DNA of 64,000 nucleotides from Nitrospirillum sp034653355 (GTDB lineage: Bacteria; Pseudomonadota; Alphaproteobacteria; Azospirillales; Azospirillaceae), in assembly GCF_034653355.1 (NCBI RefSeq), contig NZ_JAYEER010000003.1, positions 186,001 to 250,000 on the forward strand, in the 5' to 3' direction. Shown here piece by piece: positions 15,563 through 24,937 of this stretch. The notes under the pieces were generated by a model that saw nothing but the letters and a program-made list of their open reading frames with translations, was not told the DNA's origin and did not search any database. The number at the start of each line of letters is the position of its first letter. Positions within the stretch are counted from its first letter, which is position 1. The translations under genes were made by a program, and so were the position numbers.

Positions 15563-18226
15563 TTGTCGGGCAGCAACGTCCTCATCGTCGAATTGCCGGC
15601 CAAGGCGAAGACCATCAACAAGTACCTGGGCGATGATTTCACCGTTCTCGCCAGCTACGGCCATGTGCGCGACCTGCCGGCCCGCGACGGTTCGGTGAAG
15701 CCGGAAGAGGACTTCTCGATGGAGTGGGAGCTGGGCGACCGCTCCAAACGCCATATCGACGACATCACCAAGGCCGCCCGCGGCGCCACCCGCGTCTACC
15801 TCGCCACCGACCCGGATCGCGAGGGGGAGGCCATCGCCTGGCACGTCAAGCAGCTGCTGGATGAAAAGCGCATCTCCGGCAAGGTGGACATCAAGCGCGT
15901 CACCTTCAACGAGATCACCAAGAGCGCCGTGCTGGACGCCATCGCCCATCCGCGCGACGTGCACCAGGAACTGGTCGACGCCTACCTGGCCCGCCGCGCC
16001 CTGGACTACCTGGTGGGTTTCACCCTGTCGCCGGTGCTGTGGCGCAAGCTGCCGGGCTCGCGCTCCGCCGGCCGTGTGCAGTCCGTGGCCCTGCGCCTGA
16101 TCTGCGAGCGTGAGTCGGAGATCGAGGCCTTCCGCCCGCAGGAATACTGGACCATCGAGGCGGAGTTCCGCACGCCGGCCGGCGCGCCCTTCACCGCCCG
16201 CCTGGTGGGCCTGAATGGCAAGAAGCTGGACAAGTTCACCCTGGGCAACAAGGGCGACGCCGACGCGGCGCTGGCCACCATCCGCCCGCTGTCCTTCATG
16301 GTGCGGTCGGTGGAACGGCGCCAGGTGCGCCGCAACCCCTTCCCGCCCTTCACCACCTCCACCCTGCAGCAGGAGGCCAGCCGCAAGCTGGGCTTCGGCG
16401 CCACCAAGACCATGCGCATCGCCCAGAAGCTGTACGAGGGCGTGGACATCGGCGGCGAGACGGTGGGTCTGATCACCTATATGCGTACCGACGGCGTACA
16501 GCTGTCGAACGAGGCCATCGACGGCGCCCGCCGCCTGATCTCCTCCGCCTTCGGCAACGAGTATGTGCCCAACGCCCCGCGCGTGTACAAGTCCAGCGCC
16601 AAGAACGCGCAGGAAGCGCACGAGGCCATCCGCCCCACCGACATGTTCCGCCGGCCGGACCAGATGGGCCGCTTCCTGGACAAGGATGAGCAGCGCCTGT
16701 ACGAGCTGGTGTGGAAGCGCACCATCGCCTGCCAGATGGCCAGCGCCGAGCTGGACCAGGTCTCGGTCGACATCGCCTCGCCCAAGGCCGAGGCGCAGTT
16801 CCGCGCCACCGGCTCCATCGTCACCTTCGACGGTTTCCTGAAGGTCTACCAGGAGGACCGCGACGACGCGGGCGACGAGGAGGACAAGGACACCCGCCTG
16901 CCGGCCATGAAGGACGGCGACGACCTGGCCAAGGGCGAGGTCAAGTCCGACCAGCATTTCACCCAGCCCCCGCCGCGCTATACCGAGGCCAGCCTGGTGA
17001 AGAAGATGGAGGAGCTGGGCATCGGCCGGCCGTCCACCTACGCCAGCATCCTGCAGGTGCTGCAGGACCGGAACTACGTCCGCCTGGAAAAGCGCCGGTT
17101 CGAGCCGGAGGATCGCGGCCGCCTGGTCACGACCTTCCTGGAGAACTTCTTCAACCGGTATGTCGAGTACGGCTTCACCGCCGACCTGGAAACCAAGCTG
17201 GACGACATCTCCGGCGGTCGCATCGACTGGAAGACGGTGCTGCGCGAGTTCTGGCAGGCCTTCTCCGCCGCGGTGGAGGGAACCAAGGACCTGACCATCA
17301 CCCAGGTGCTGGACGCCCTGGACGAGGCGCTGGGCCCGCACTTCTTCCCGACGCCGGCCGAGGGCGGGCGAGACCCGCGCGTCTGCCCCGTCTGCGGCGA
17401 GGGCCGGCTGTCGCTGAAGCTGGGCAAGAACGGCGCCTTCATCGGCTGTTCCAACTACCCGGGCTGCAAGTACACCCGCCCCCTGAGCGTCGAGGGTGGC
17501 GAGGAGGGCAACGCCGACCGCGAGCTGGGCAACGATCCGGAGACGGGCTACCCCGTGTCCATGAAGCGGGGCCCTTACGGCGTCTACGTCCAGACGGGCG
17601 CGCCGGATGAGCCCAAGCCCAAGCGCGTGTCGCTGCCACGCGCCATGAACCCGCAGGACGTGGACCTGGATATCGCCCTGCGCCTGCTGGCCCTGCCGCG
17701 CAGCCTGGGCCCGCATCCCGAGACGGGGCAGGAGATCACGGCCGGCATCGGCCGTTTCGGCCCCTATCTGAAGCATGGCGACGCGTACAAGAACCTGACG
17801 CCGGACGACGACGTGCTGACCATCGGCCTGAACCGGGCCGTGGTGCTGCTGGCCGGCGTGGCCGCGCGCAAGACGGTGGCGGGCCGTGAGCTGGGCAACC
17901 ATCCCAAAGACGGCAAGCCCATCACCCTGGGCAGCGGCCGCTTCGGCCCCTACGTCAAGCACCTGAAGCTGTTCGCCAGCATCCCCAAGGCCATCAACGC
18001 CGACACCATCACCCTGGAGCAGGCGGTGGAGCTGCTGGCGGCCAAAGCGGCCAAGGACAGCGGCAAGAAGCCGGCGGCGGCGGCGACGGACGGCGAGGAA
18101 AAGCCGAAGAAGGCGCCGGCCAAGAAGGCGCCGGCGAAAACGGCGGCCAGCAAGGCGGCCGCCCCGAAGAAGACCACCACGGCCGCCAAGAAGCCGGCGG
18201 TGAAGAAGGCGGCGGCGGGCGACTGA
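15563..18226 (+). CDS. topA: DNA topoisomerase I
   Basis: Type IA topoisomerase of about 887 residues that relaxes negative supercoils. The TOPRIM domain opens VLIVELPAKAKTINKYLGDD (most homologues have ESPAKAKT) and continues to ATDPDREGEAIAWH. The catalytic tyrosine is Tyr306 in LITYMRTDG. One C4 zinc finger (CPVCGEGR ... CSNYPGC, around 612-640) precedes further C-terminal repeats and a Lys/Ala-rich basic tail of about 50 residues. No ATG is near: I chose the TTG at 15563, 15 codons before the PAKAKT motif region; a TTG at 15545 is the alternative. rnr follows 29 bases downstream. Confidence 0.92.
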   Translation: MSGSNVLIVELPAKAKTINKYLGDDFTVLASYGHVRDLPARDGSVKPEEDFSMEWELGDRSKRHIDDITKAARGATRVYLATDPDREGEAIAWHVKQLLDEKRISGKVDIKRVTFNEITKSAVLDAIAHPRDVHQELVDAYLARRALDYLVGFTLSPVLWRKLPGSRSAGRVQSVALRLICERESEIEAFRPQEYWTIEAEFRTPAGAPFTARLVGLNGKKLDKFTLGNKGDADAALATIRPLSFMVRSVERRQVRRNPFPPFTTSTLQQEASRKLGFGATKTMRIAQKLYEGVDIGGETVGLITYMRTDGVQLSNEAIDGARRLISSAFGNEYVPNAPRVYKSSAKNAQEAHEAIRPTDMFRRPDQMGRFLDKDEQRLYELVWKRTIACQMASAELDQVSVDIASPKAEAQFRATGSIVTFDGFLKVYQEDRDDAGDEEDKDTRLPAMKDGDDLAKGEVKSDQHFTQPPPRYTEASLVKKMEELGIGRPSTYASILQVLQDRNYVRLEKRRFEPEDRGRLVTTFLENFFNRYVEYGFTADLETKLDDISGGRIDWKTVLREFWQAFSAAVEGTKDLTITQVLDALDEALGPHFFPTPAEGGRDPRVCPVCGEGRLSLKLGKNGAFIGCSNYPGCKYTRPLSVEGGEEGNADRELGNDPETGYPVSMKRGPYGVYVQTGAPDEPKPKRVSLPRAMNPQDVDLDIALRLLALPRSLGPHPETGQEITAGIGRFGPYLKHGDAYKNLTPDDDVLTIGLNRAVVLLAGVAARKTVAGRELGNHPKDGKPITLGSGRFGPYVKHLKLFASIPKAINADTITLEQAVELLAAKAAKDSGKKPAAAATDGEEKPKKAPAKKAPAKTAASKAAAPKKTTTAAKKPAVKKAAAGD

Positions 18227-18255
18227 GCCCGCCGGCCCAACTTAAGGAAGTTCCC

Positions 18256-20586
18256 ATGCCGAAGCGTCCGGAGGGCCCCCGGCGGGCTTTGCCCAGGCCG
18301 GTGCCGGCCCGCCGTGCGGCCGACGCCCCCTTCCCCACCCGGGAAGAGATCATGGACTACATCCAGTCCAGCCCCGTGCCCGTGGGCAAGCGGGAGATCG
18401 CGCGCGCCTTCAACATCACCGGCGACGGCCGCATCGTCCTGAAGGAGCTGCTGAAGGAGCTGGAGGGCGAGGGCAGCATCGAGAAGGGCGAAGGCCGGCG
18501 CGTGGCCGTGCCGGCGGCCCTGCCCGAGGTCGCCGTGCTGATCGTCAGCGAAGTGACGCCGGATGGCGAGGTGCTGGCCCGGCCCACCAGCTGGGCGCAT
18601 GAGGCGCCACCACCGCGCATCTACATGGCCGCCGAGAAGCGCGGCCATCCAGCACTGGCGGTGGGCGACCGCGTTCTGGCCCGCCTGTCGCGGCAACCCC
18701 AGCCTGGCGGGGAAGACGTCTATGAAGGCCGCACCATGCGCAAGCTGGACGGCGGCACGGCCACCCGCATCGTCGGCATCTATGAGCGCGCCCGCGACGG
18801 CGGCCGGCTGAAACCGGTGGACCGCCGCGCCAAGGCGGAATTCGCCGTGGCCGACGCCAACGCGGAAGGGGCGCAGCCGGGCGAGCTGGTGGTGGCCGAA
18901 CTGCTGCCCGCGTCCCGCCTGGGCCTAAAGCAGGTGCGGGTGGTGGAGCGGCTGGGCAGCATCGAGGAGCCGCGTGCCGTCAGCCTGATCGCCATCGCCC
19001 AGCACGCCATCCCCACCCAGTTCGCCAAGGCGGCGATCGAGGAGGCGGAGGCCGCGCCCGAACCGACGGTGGAGGGGCGCACCGACCTGCGCGATTTCCC
19101 CCTGGTGACCATCGATGGCGAAGACGCGCGCGACTTCGACGACGCAGTGTTCGCGGAACCCGACGCCGACCCCAACAATCCCGGTGGCTGGCACCTGCTG
19201 GTGGCCATCGCCGACGTCAGCTTCTACGTCCGGCCCGGCATGGCGCTGGACCGCAACGCCTTCGACCGGGGCAACAGCGTCTATTTCCCCGACCGCGTCG
19301 TGCCCATGCTGCCCGAGGCGCTGTCGAATGAGCTTTGCTCTCTGAAGCCCGAGGTCAACCGCGCCTGCCTGGCGGTCCACATGTGGATCGATGCGCAAGG
19401 GCGCCTGAAGCGCCACCGCTTCGTGCGCGGCCTCATGCGCTCCGTCGCGCGCCTGACCTACACCCAGGTGCAGAAGGCCCGCGACGGCGAACCGGATGAC
19501 CTGACCGGCCCGCTGATGGAGCGGGTAATCACCCCGCTGTACGGCGCCTTCGCCGTGCTGCAGAAGGCCCGCGACGCGCGCGGCACGCTGGAACTGGACC
19601 TGCCGGAACGGCTGGTGAAGCTGGACGAGGCCGGGACCATCCAGAGCATCGGCGTGCGCCCCCGCCTGGACAGCCACCGCCTGGTGGAGGAGTTCATGAT
19701 CGCCGCCAACGTGGCGGCAGCGGAGGCCCTGGAAGCCAAGCACAGCCCCTGCATGTACCGCGTGCACGCCGAACCCGCGCGCGACAAGCTGGAGGCCCTG
19801 CGCCAGTTCCTGGGCTCCCTGGGCTACACCCTGGCCAAGGGCCAGGTGATGAAGCCCATCCTGTTCACCCGCATCCTGAACACGGCGGCGGAGACGCCGG
19901 AGGCGGACCTGGTGAACACCGTCATCCTGCGCAGCCAATCCCAGGCGCTGTACCAGCCGGAGAACATCGGCCATTTCGGCCTGGCCCTGCCGCGCTACGC
20001 CCACTTCACCTCTCCCATCCGCCGCTATGCCGACCTGGTGGTGCACCGCGCCCTGGTGAAGGCCTACGGCCTGGGGCCGGGCGGGCTGGATGAGGAGGAA
20101 GCGGGCCGCCTGGTGCAGGTGGGGGAGCATATCTCCGTCACCGAACGCCGCGCCGCCACAGCCGAGCGCGACGCCCTGGACCGCTATGTCGCGGCCTACC
20201 TGTCGGACAGGGTGGGCGGCACCTTCACCGGCCGCATCGGCGGCGTCACCCGCTTCGGCCTGTTCGTCACCCTGGACGAGACGGGCGCCGATGGACTGGT
20301 GCCCATCTCCACCCTGCCGGACGACTTCTACGACCACGACGAGGCCAACCACCAGCTGGTGGGCCGCCGCTGGGGCCGCACCTACCGCCTGGGCACGGTC
20401 GTCAAGGTCCGCCTGGTGGAGGCCGACCGCATCTCCGGCAGCATGGTGTTCGCCCTGCTGGGTGAGGATACCGACGACGCCCCCTGGCTGGCGGGTGGCA
20501 AATCTGATGGCAAGGGTGGCCGCGCCCGCCTGATCAGAAAGACCGCCACCAAGGCCCGCGTCAAGCGGGCGCCGCTGAAAGGATAA
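18256..20586 (+). CDS. rnr: Ribonuclease R
   Basis: 3'-5' exoribonuclease of 776 residues for structured RNA. Order: basic N-terminus with a winged helix (REEIMDYIQSSPVPVGKREIA), cold-shock domains, RNB catalytic domain with TIDGEDARDFDDAV (metal-binding aspartates) and NSVYFPDRVVPMLPEALSNELCSL, then an S1 domain (VGGTFTGRIGGVTRFGLFV) and a short basic tail. Start at 18256 with AAGGAAG. It follows topA closely and is followed after four bases by a VOC-family gene, so these genes form one transcription unit. Confidence 0.93.
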   Translation: MPKRPEGPRRALPRPVPARRAADAPFPTREEIMDYIQSSPVPVGKREIARAFNITGDGRIVLKELLKELEGEGSIEKGEGRRVAVPAALPEVAVLIVSEVTPDGEVLARPTSWAHEAPPPRIYMAAEKRGHPALAVGDRVLARLSRQPQPGGEDVYEGRTMRKLDGGTATRIVGIYERARDGGRLKPVDRRAKAEFAVADANAEGAQPGELVVAELLPASRLGLKQVRVVERLGSIEEPRAVSLIAIAQHAIPTQFAKAAIEEAEAAPEPTVEGRTDLRDFPLVTIDGEDARDFDDAVFAEPDADPNNPGGWHLLVAIADVSFYVRPGMALDRNAFDRGNSVYFPDRVVPMLPEALSNELCSLKPEVNRACLAVHMWIDAQGRLKRHRFVRGLMRSVARLTYTQVQKARDGEPDDLTGPLMERVITPLYGAFAVLQKARDARGTLELDLPERLVKLDEAGTIQSIGVRPRLDSHRLVEEFMIAANVAAAEALEAKHSPCMYRVHAEPARDKLEALRQFLGSLGYTLAKGQVMKPILFTRILNTAAETPEADLVNTVILRSQSQALYQPENIGHFGLALPRYAHFTSPIRRYADLVVHRALVKAYGLGPGGLDEEEAGRLVQVGEHISVTERRAATAERDALDRYVAAYLSDRVGGTFTGRIGGVTRFGLFVTLDETGADGLVPISTLPDDFYDHDEANHQLVGRRWGRTYRLGTVVKVRLVEADRISGSMVFALLGEDTDDAPWLAGGKSDGKGGRARLIRKTATKARVKRAPLKG

Positions 20587-20590
20587 GTGA

Positions 20591-20983
20591 ATGCCTCAAT
20601 TCATCGGCGGCGTCGCCCTGGTCGTGCGCGACTATGACGAGGCCAAGACCTGGTATCGCGACGTGCTGGGCTTCGACGCCGTGGAGGACACGGATCTGGG
20701 CGGGGGTAAGCGCTGGGTGGTCATGGCCCCGCCGGGATCTCATGAAACGCGCCTGTTGCTGGCCAAGGCGGCGGGGCCGGAGCAGGAGGCCGCCATCGGC
20801 AATCAGGCCGGCGGCCGCGTCTTCCTGTTCCTGCGCACCGACGACTTCTGGCGCGACCACGCCCGCATGAAGGCGGCCGGCGTCACCTTTTGCGAGGAAC
20901 CCCGGGTTGAGGCCTATGGCACCGTGGTGGTGTTCCAGGACCTCTACGGCACCCGCTGGGATCTGTTGCAGCTCAACGGATAA
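20591..20983 (+). CDS. VOC (glyoxalase/dioxygenase) superfamily protein
   Basis: Single-domain VOC protein of 130 residues: FIGGVALVVRDYDEAKTWYRDVLGFD opens the first beta-alpha-beta-beta-beta module and VVVFQDLYGTRWDLLQ closes the second. The Glu/His pattern typical of metal-binding VOC enzymes is only partly clear, so lyase, dioxygenase and resistance roles are all open. It starts four bases after rnr and is probably co-transcribed with it. Confidence 0.8.
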   Translation: MPQFIGGVALVVRDYDEAKTWYRDVLGFDAVEDTDLGGGKRWVVMAPPGSHETRLLLAKAAGPEQEAAIGNQAGGRVFLFLRTDDFWRDHARMKAAGVTFCEEPRVEAYGTVVVFQDLYGTRWDLLQLNG

Positions 20984-21194
20984 GCCGCGTGGCGGCGCCT
21001 CAACCAGTTCCCCAGCGCACAATTCGCGCAAATCACAACAAGTGTAGATAGCAGGGCTGTACCCTGTGAAACGCGTCTGGACCATGGCTCGGGCCATACC
21101 CATCATCTAGGCCATGACGACCGACCCCGTCCCCCCTGTTGACCCGCATCCGAGGGCAGTCCGCGAGGCCAGCGTCGCCGAGATGGAGGACACC

Positions 21195-21578
21195 ATGACG
21201 GACACGCACGAGGAAATCATCGCACCGCCCAAGGGCATGGCCGGCACGGCCATGATGCGCGGCATCCGCCGCTGCTGCCCCAACTGCGGCGCCCACACCC
21301 TGTTCGCGGGATATACCAAGGTGGCGCCGGTCTGCACCAACTGCGGCCTGGAATTGGGTAAATTCCGCGCCGACGACGCGCCGCCCTACTTTACCATCTT
21401 CGTCGTCGGCCATATCGTGGTCGGCGCCGCCTTGGCGGTCGAACAGAATTTCCACCCCGACCTATGGGTCCACGCGGCCCTGTGGGGTCCGTTGACCATA
21501 GGCCTGTCGCTGGCCCTGCTGCCCCTGTTCAAGGGGGCCGTGATCGGCGTGCAGTGGGCCATGGGCATCCGCGGCTAG
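21195..21578 (+). CDS. DUF983 membrane protein
   Basis: Small membrane protein with a zinc-ribbon-like N-terminal motif (RCCPNCGAHTLF ... VCTNCGLELG) and two hydrophobic helices (FTIFVVGHIVVGAALAV and LWGPLTIGLSLALLPLFKG). This is the DUF983 pattern. It is found in alphaproteobacteria next to rnr and the S41 protease, as here; its function is unknown, and in some lineages it lies near cytochrome oxidase genes. I chose the ATG at 21195 because GGAGG stands five bases before it; ATG codons at 21114 and 21183 are in frame but lack a Shine-Dalgarno. Confidence 0.75.
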   Translation: MTDTHEEIIAPPKGMAGTAMMRGIRRCCPNCGAHTLFAGYTKVAPVCTNCGLELGKFRADDAPPYFTIFVVGHIVVGAALAVEQNFHPDLWVHAALWGPLTIGLSLALLPLFKGAVIGVQWAMGIRG

Positions 21579-21602
21579 GGGAACAACAAACCGGGAGGCG
21601 CC

Positions 21603-23209
21603 GTGGCCCAGGCCACATGCCGGGCACACCGCGCCCGGCCCGCCCATGTCAGGCCTGACCGCATCCGCCGGGGCGCCGCCCTGGCCCGGACGGTGACGGC
21701 TTTGGCCGGTGTTTTGGCCCTGGCCGCCTGTGCCGGCGGTCCCGGGAATCGCGGCAGCGTCACCGCCGAGCAATTCTACCAGAGCGCCTATGGCAAGATC
21801 GACGAGCTGTACCTGGAACCGGTGGACATGCGCCGCCTGGTCGTGGACGGCCTGGTCCATGCCGGCGTGGTCGTGCCCGACTTGACGGTGACGATGCCGC
21901 CGGGGGGCGGTGCCGTGACCCTGGTGGTTGGCCGGCGGGCGCCACGCACCTTCGCCCTTCCCACCGGCCACGACGCGGCATCATGGGCCCATCTGGCCGC
22001 CCTCACCACCGACTGGACGGTGGCGCAAAGCGCCGATGCCGGCCCCGGCGACCAGACGCGGGAAACCCTGTTCCGCGCCATGCTGGAGGGCGGCACGGCC
22101 GACCTCGACCCTTATAGCCGCTATTCCGTGCCGGCGGCGGCGCGGACGGAGCGGTCGCGCCGCGAAGGTTATGTCGGCATCGGCGTGACGCTGGAGGAAA
22201 CGCCGCGCGGCTTCCGCATCATCGCCGTGGCCCCGGGCAGCCCGGCCTCCGCCGCCGGCCTGTTGGTGGGCGACATCATCACCGCCGTGGGCGGCGTGCC
22301 CGTGGACGCCCACGGCGGGGGCGGCCCCGCCATGACGGTGGAGGCGGTCATGACCCGCCTGAGCGGGCCGGAGGGAACCGGCGTGCCGGTGCGCGTGTCC
22401 CGGGCCGGCGGCATGGTGACGGTGCTGATCAGCCGTCAGCGCATCATCCTGCCCACCGTGACGGCGGAGCGGGCGGGCGCCGTGGGCGTGCTGCACGTCA
22501 GCCGCTTCAACGCCGGCACCGCCGACGCCCTGGCCGCCGCCATCCGCCATCTGCGCGACGCCGATGGCCTGGGCCGGCCCACCGGCTGGGTGCTGGACCT
22601 GCGCGGCAACACCGGCGGCCTGCTGGACCAGGCGGTGGCCGTGGCCGACCTGTTCATCACCAGCGGCCCCATCCTGAACACCGTGGGCCGCCATCCGGAC
22701 AGCGTGCAGCACTATGACGCCACGCCGGACGACATCCTGGACGGCGCCCCCCTGGTGGTGCTGGCCGACGGGCAGACCGCCTCCTCCGCCGAGATCGTGC
22801 TGGGCGCCCTGGTCGACAGCGGCCGGGCCCTGGACGTGGGCACCACCAGTTTCGGCAAGGGCGTGGTGCAGACCGTGGCCCCCCTGCCCAACGGGGGGAA
22901 CTGTTCATCACCTGGTCGCGCATCCTGACGCCGGCCGGCCGCATGTTCGACCATCACGGCCTGGCGCCCGCCCTGTGCACCGCCGGCCTGACCGACGCCG
23001 CCGCCATCCTGGCCCCCCTGCGCGCGCAAGCCCGCCCTGTCGTCGGCAGCGTGACCGCCACCTGCCCGGCTGAGCGCAACCGGCCGGCGCCGGTGGATCT
23101 GACGGTGGCCGAGGATCTGCTGTCCAACCCATCCCTGCTGCGCCGCGCCCGGCTGGCGGGCCAGACCCTGCTGGCCGACCAGCCGGTGGCGGCCAGCTCC
23201 AGTCCCTGA
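21603..23209 (+). pseudogene. S41 (CtpA-like) lipoprotein protease, broken by one missing G
   Basis: Carboxyl-terminal processing protease. GTG start at 21603 after GGGAGG; lipobox LAAC at residues 40-43 predicts a lipoprotein. A PDZ domain (about 188-275, VGIGVTLEETPRGFRII) precedes the S41 domain with catalytic Ser395 (ASSAE) and Lys419 (SFGKG). The frame ends early (stop after GGNCSSPGRAS), but the expected continuation ELFITWSRILTPAGRMFDHH is present in the next frame and runs to 23209. One G is missing from the G6 run at 22893-22898. Active-site residues lie before the break. A sequencing error is likely; the real protein would be about 535 residues. Confidence 0.8.
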
Positions 23210-23212
23210 GCC

Positions 23213-23407
23213 TTATTCCTTCGCGGCGTTGCCGTCGGCGGCCCCCTGCGACGCCTCGGCGGTGTTCTCCGCAAGGATCGCCACGGAATGGGCCAGGGTC
23301 CGCTCGGCCGTGCCTATGGCCGTGGCGGGCGCCTCGCCGACCACTTTGGTGTTCACCTGCGTGACCGAATTGGTGATCTGGCTGTTCACGGCGGTGGGAA
23401 AGGCCAT
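23213..23407 (-). CDS. RebB-family R-body protein homologue
   Basis: Protein of 64 residues beginning MAFPTAVNSQITNSVTQVNT, the hallmark of the RebB / killing-trait family first known from the R-bodies (coiled protein ribbons) of Caedibacter endosymbionts. GEAPATAIG follows and a polar tail ends the protein. Start at 23407 with AGGAGAA. It stands alone here with no rebA, rebC or rebD partner, and is convergent with the S41 gene. Bases 23408-23736 upstream (330 bases) hold only its own promoter region and the rpmG promoter. Confidence 0.75.
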   Translation of the reverse strand: MAFPTAVNSQITNSVTQVNTKVVGEAPATAIGTAERTLAHSVAILAENTAEASQGAADGNAAKE

Positions 23408-23601
23408 GGGGGTTCTCCTGCCTGGGAAGTGCGTCGGCCGCACGGAATACGCGCGCAGGATAGCGCGTGGGGGCGCATCAAGGTAGCGGCCGTGGGCTTC
23501 CGGGGACGGGGAATCGGCGACCACCCAGGGTGGCGCGGCCTCATGCGCGGCGCGCATCCCCTGCCCCAGCGCCGGTTCCCCGGGTGTATGGCTCTTTGGC
23601 C

Positions 23602-23629
23602 TTGACTCTCAGGGCCCGCTGACTAAAGT
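23602..23629 (+). promoter_or_regulatory. rpmG promoter
   Basis: TTGACT at 23602-23607 and TAAAGT at 23624-23629 are separated by 16 bases and stand about 110 bases before the rpmG start codon. The fit to a sigma-70-type housekeeping promoter is good. Confidence 0.5.
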
Positions 23630-23736
23630 GCCGCGACGCCGTGCCCCCGAGGGACACGGTACGGAATTGTTTTTGACCGCCCCCGACCCGCCGAGCTGGC
23701 GACCGAACGGGGTTGTCGTAGGTGGGATTGAAGGTC

Positions 23737-23904
23737 ATGGCCAAGCAGAATACCGTGCTGATCCGTCTGATCAGCTCCGCTGAAACCGGCTTCTTCTATG
23801 TGAAGAAGAAGAACCCGCGCAAGACGACCGAGAAGCTGGAGTTCCGGAAGTACGATCCGGTCGCCCGCAAGCACGTGCTGTTCAAGGAAGCCAAGATCAA
23901 GTAA
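23737..23904 (+). CDS. rpmG: 50S ribosomal protein L33
   Basis: Protein of 55 residues, component of the large ribosomal subunit near the E site. MAKQNTVLIRLISSAETGFF and VKKKNPRKTTEKLEFRKYDP are diagnostic. The zinc-binding cysteines of the C+ form are absent, so this is the zinc-free C- type. Start at 23737 (GAAGG upstream) rather than the GTG at 23722. A strong hairpin terminator follows at 24001-24026. Confidence 0.95.
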   Translation: MAKQNTVLIRLISSAETGFFYVKKKNPRKTTEKLEFRKYDPVARKHVLFKEAKIK

Positions 23905-24000
23905 GTCCCGCGCGCCCGTATCGGGCGCGCCGTTCCGGAGCGACGCCCCGCCCCTTGGCCGGCGGCGGACAACCGGAACCGAACGGACCCTGGTCAGGCG

Positions 24001-24026
24001 AAGGGCCGCTCCTGGAGCGGCCCTTT
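24001..24026 (+). terminator. Rho-independent terminator after rpmG
   Basis: AAGGGCCGCTC (24001-24011) pairs perfectly with GAGCGGCCCTT (24015-24025) around a three-base loop and is followed by T. It lies about 100 bases after the rpmG stop. Confidence 0.7.
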
Positions 24027-24093
24027 CCTATTGGCATGTCCGGTGGCTGGGGTATTCTCCCCGGCGCCCCGGAACCTTGGGAACACCACTTCC

Positions 24094-24867
24094 GTGCCTT
24101 CCAGCCCACCCCTTCCGTGCCCCGTCTTCGTCATCAATCTTGAGCATGACGGGGCGCGACGCGCGCATATGACCGAACAATGCGCGCGCCTGGGCATCAC
24201 GGCGGAGTTCGTGCCGGCGGTGAACGGCCGGGCCCTCGGCGAGGCCGACCGTGCCGTCTATGACCGCACCCGGGCGCTGCGCGTCTATGGCGTGGAGATG
24301 CTGGACACGGAGATTGGCTGTTACCTCAGCCACTACCGCCTCTATGAGCGCATGGCGCGGGAGAACATCCCCGCCGCCCTGATCATGGAGGACGACGTGG
24401 AGCTGAGCCCGGCCCTGCCCCGCATCGTGGAGGACCTGCTGGCCGACCCGGCGCCGGAATGGCAGGTGGTGCGGCTGGAATCCCTGCGCCCCCGTGTGCG
24501 GGAGCCCCAGACGCCCAAGTTCAGGGGCCGCACGGTCAAGGCCCTGCGTGATGGCGAGCTGGTGCGCCTGGGCACCCACGTCCTGGGCTTCGGCGCCTAT
24601 CTCATCCGCCTGGACGGGGCGCGGCGCATGCTGGACTACGGCCGGCGCATCTTCATGCCGGTGGACCAGACCATGGACCGCTATTGGGACAACGGCATCG
24701 CCCCCTACCTGGTCCGCCCCATCCCTGTGCGCCAGCGTACCGACATGGACTCGCGCATCGGCGCCCGGCCCGCCGGCCGGCATGAGGGCCAGCCCCTGGC
24801 CATCCGGCTGACCCGCCGCTGGCAGCGCCTGTCGGACAGCGTTCGCAAGCGCCTGTACCGGGGCTGA
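24094..24867 (+). CDS. Glycosyltransferase family 25 (LPS-type)
   Basis: Predicted cytoplasmic sugar transferase of 257 residues for lipopolysaccharide or another surface glycan. The family opening CPVFVINLEHDGARR, the block GEADRAVYD, the central EIGCYLSHYRLYERM, the catalytic-type ALIMEDDVELSP (acidic triad) and VDQTMDRYWDNGI are all present. The C-terminus is basic. I propose the GTG at 24094, six codons before the conserved opening; the frame extends upstream only into the rpmG terminator. No sugar substrate can be assigned. Confidence 0.8.
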   Translation: MPSSPPLPCPVFVINLEHDGARRAHMTEQCARLGITAEFVPAVNGRALGEADRAVYDRTRALRVYGVEMLDTEIGCYLSHYRLYERMARENIPAALIMEDDVELSPALPRIVEDLLADPAPEWQVVRLESLRPRVREPQTPKFRGRTVKALRDGELVRLGTHVLGFGAYLIRLDGARRMLDYGRRIFMPVDQTMDRYWDNGIAPYLVRPIPVRQRTDMDSRIGARPAGRHEGQPLAIRLTRRWQRLSDSVRKRLYRG

Positions 24868-24937
24868 ACCTCCCCCATAACCCGAAGCGATCAAGGCCGC
24901 TGGATGGCGGCGCCCGGCGACTGAGGAACAGCGAAAA

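Noticed and set aside
15542..17962. 806-codon minus-strand frame opposite topA
   Set aside because: topA on the plus strand has all family motifs; the opposite frame has none.
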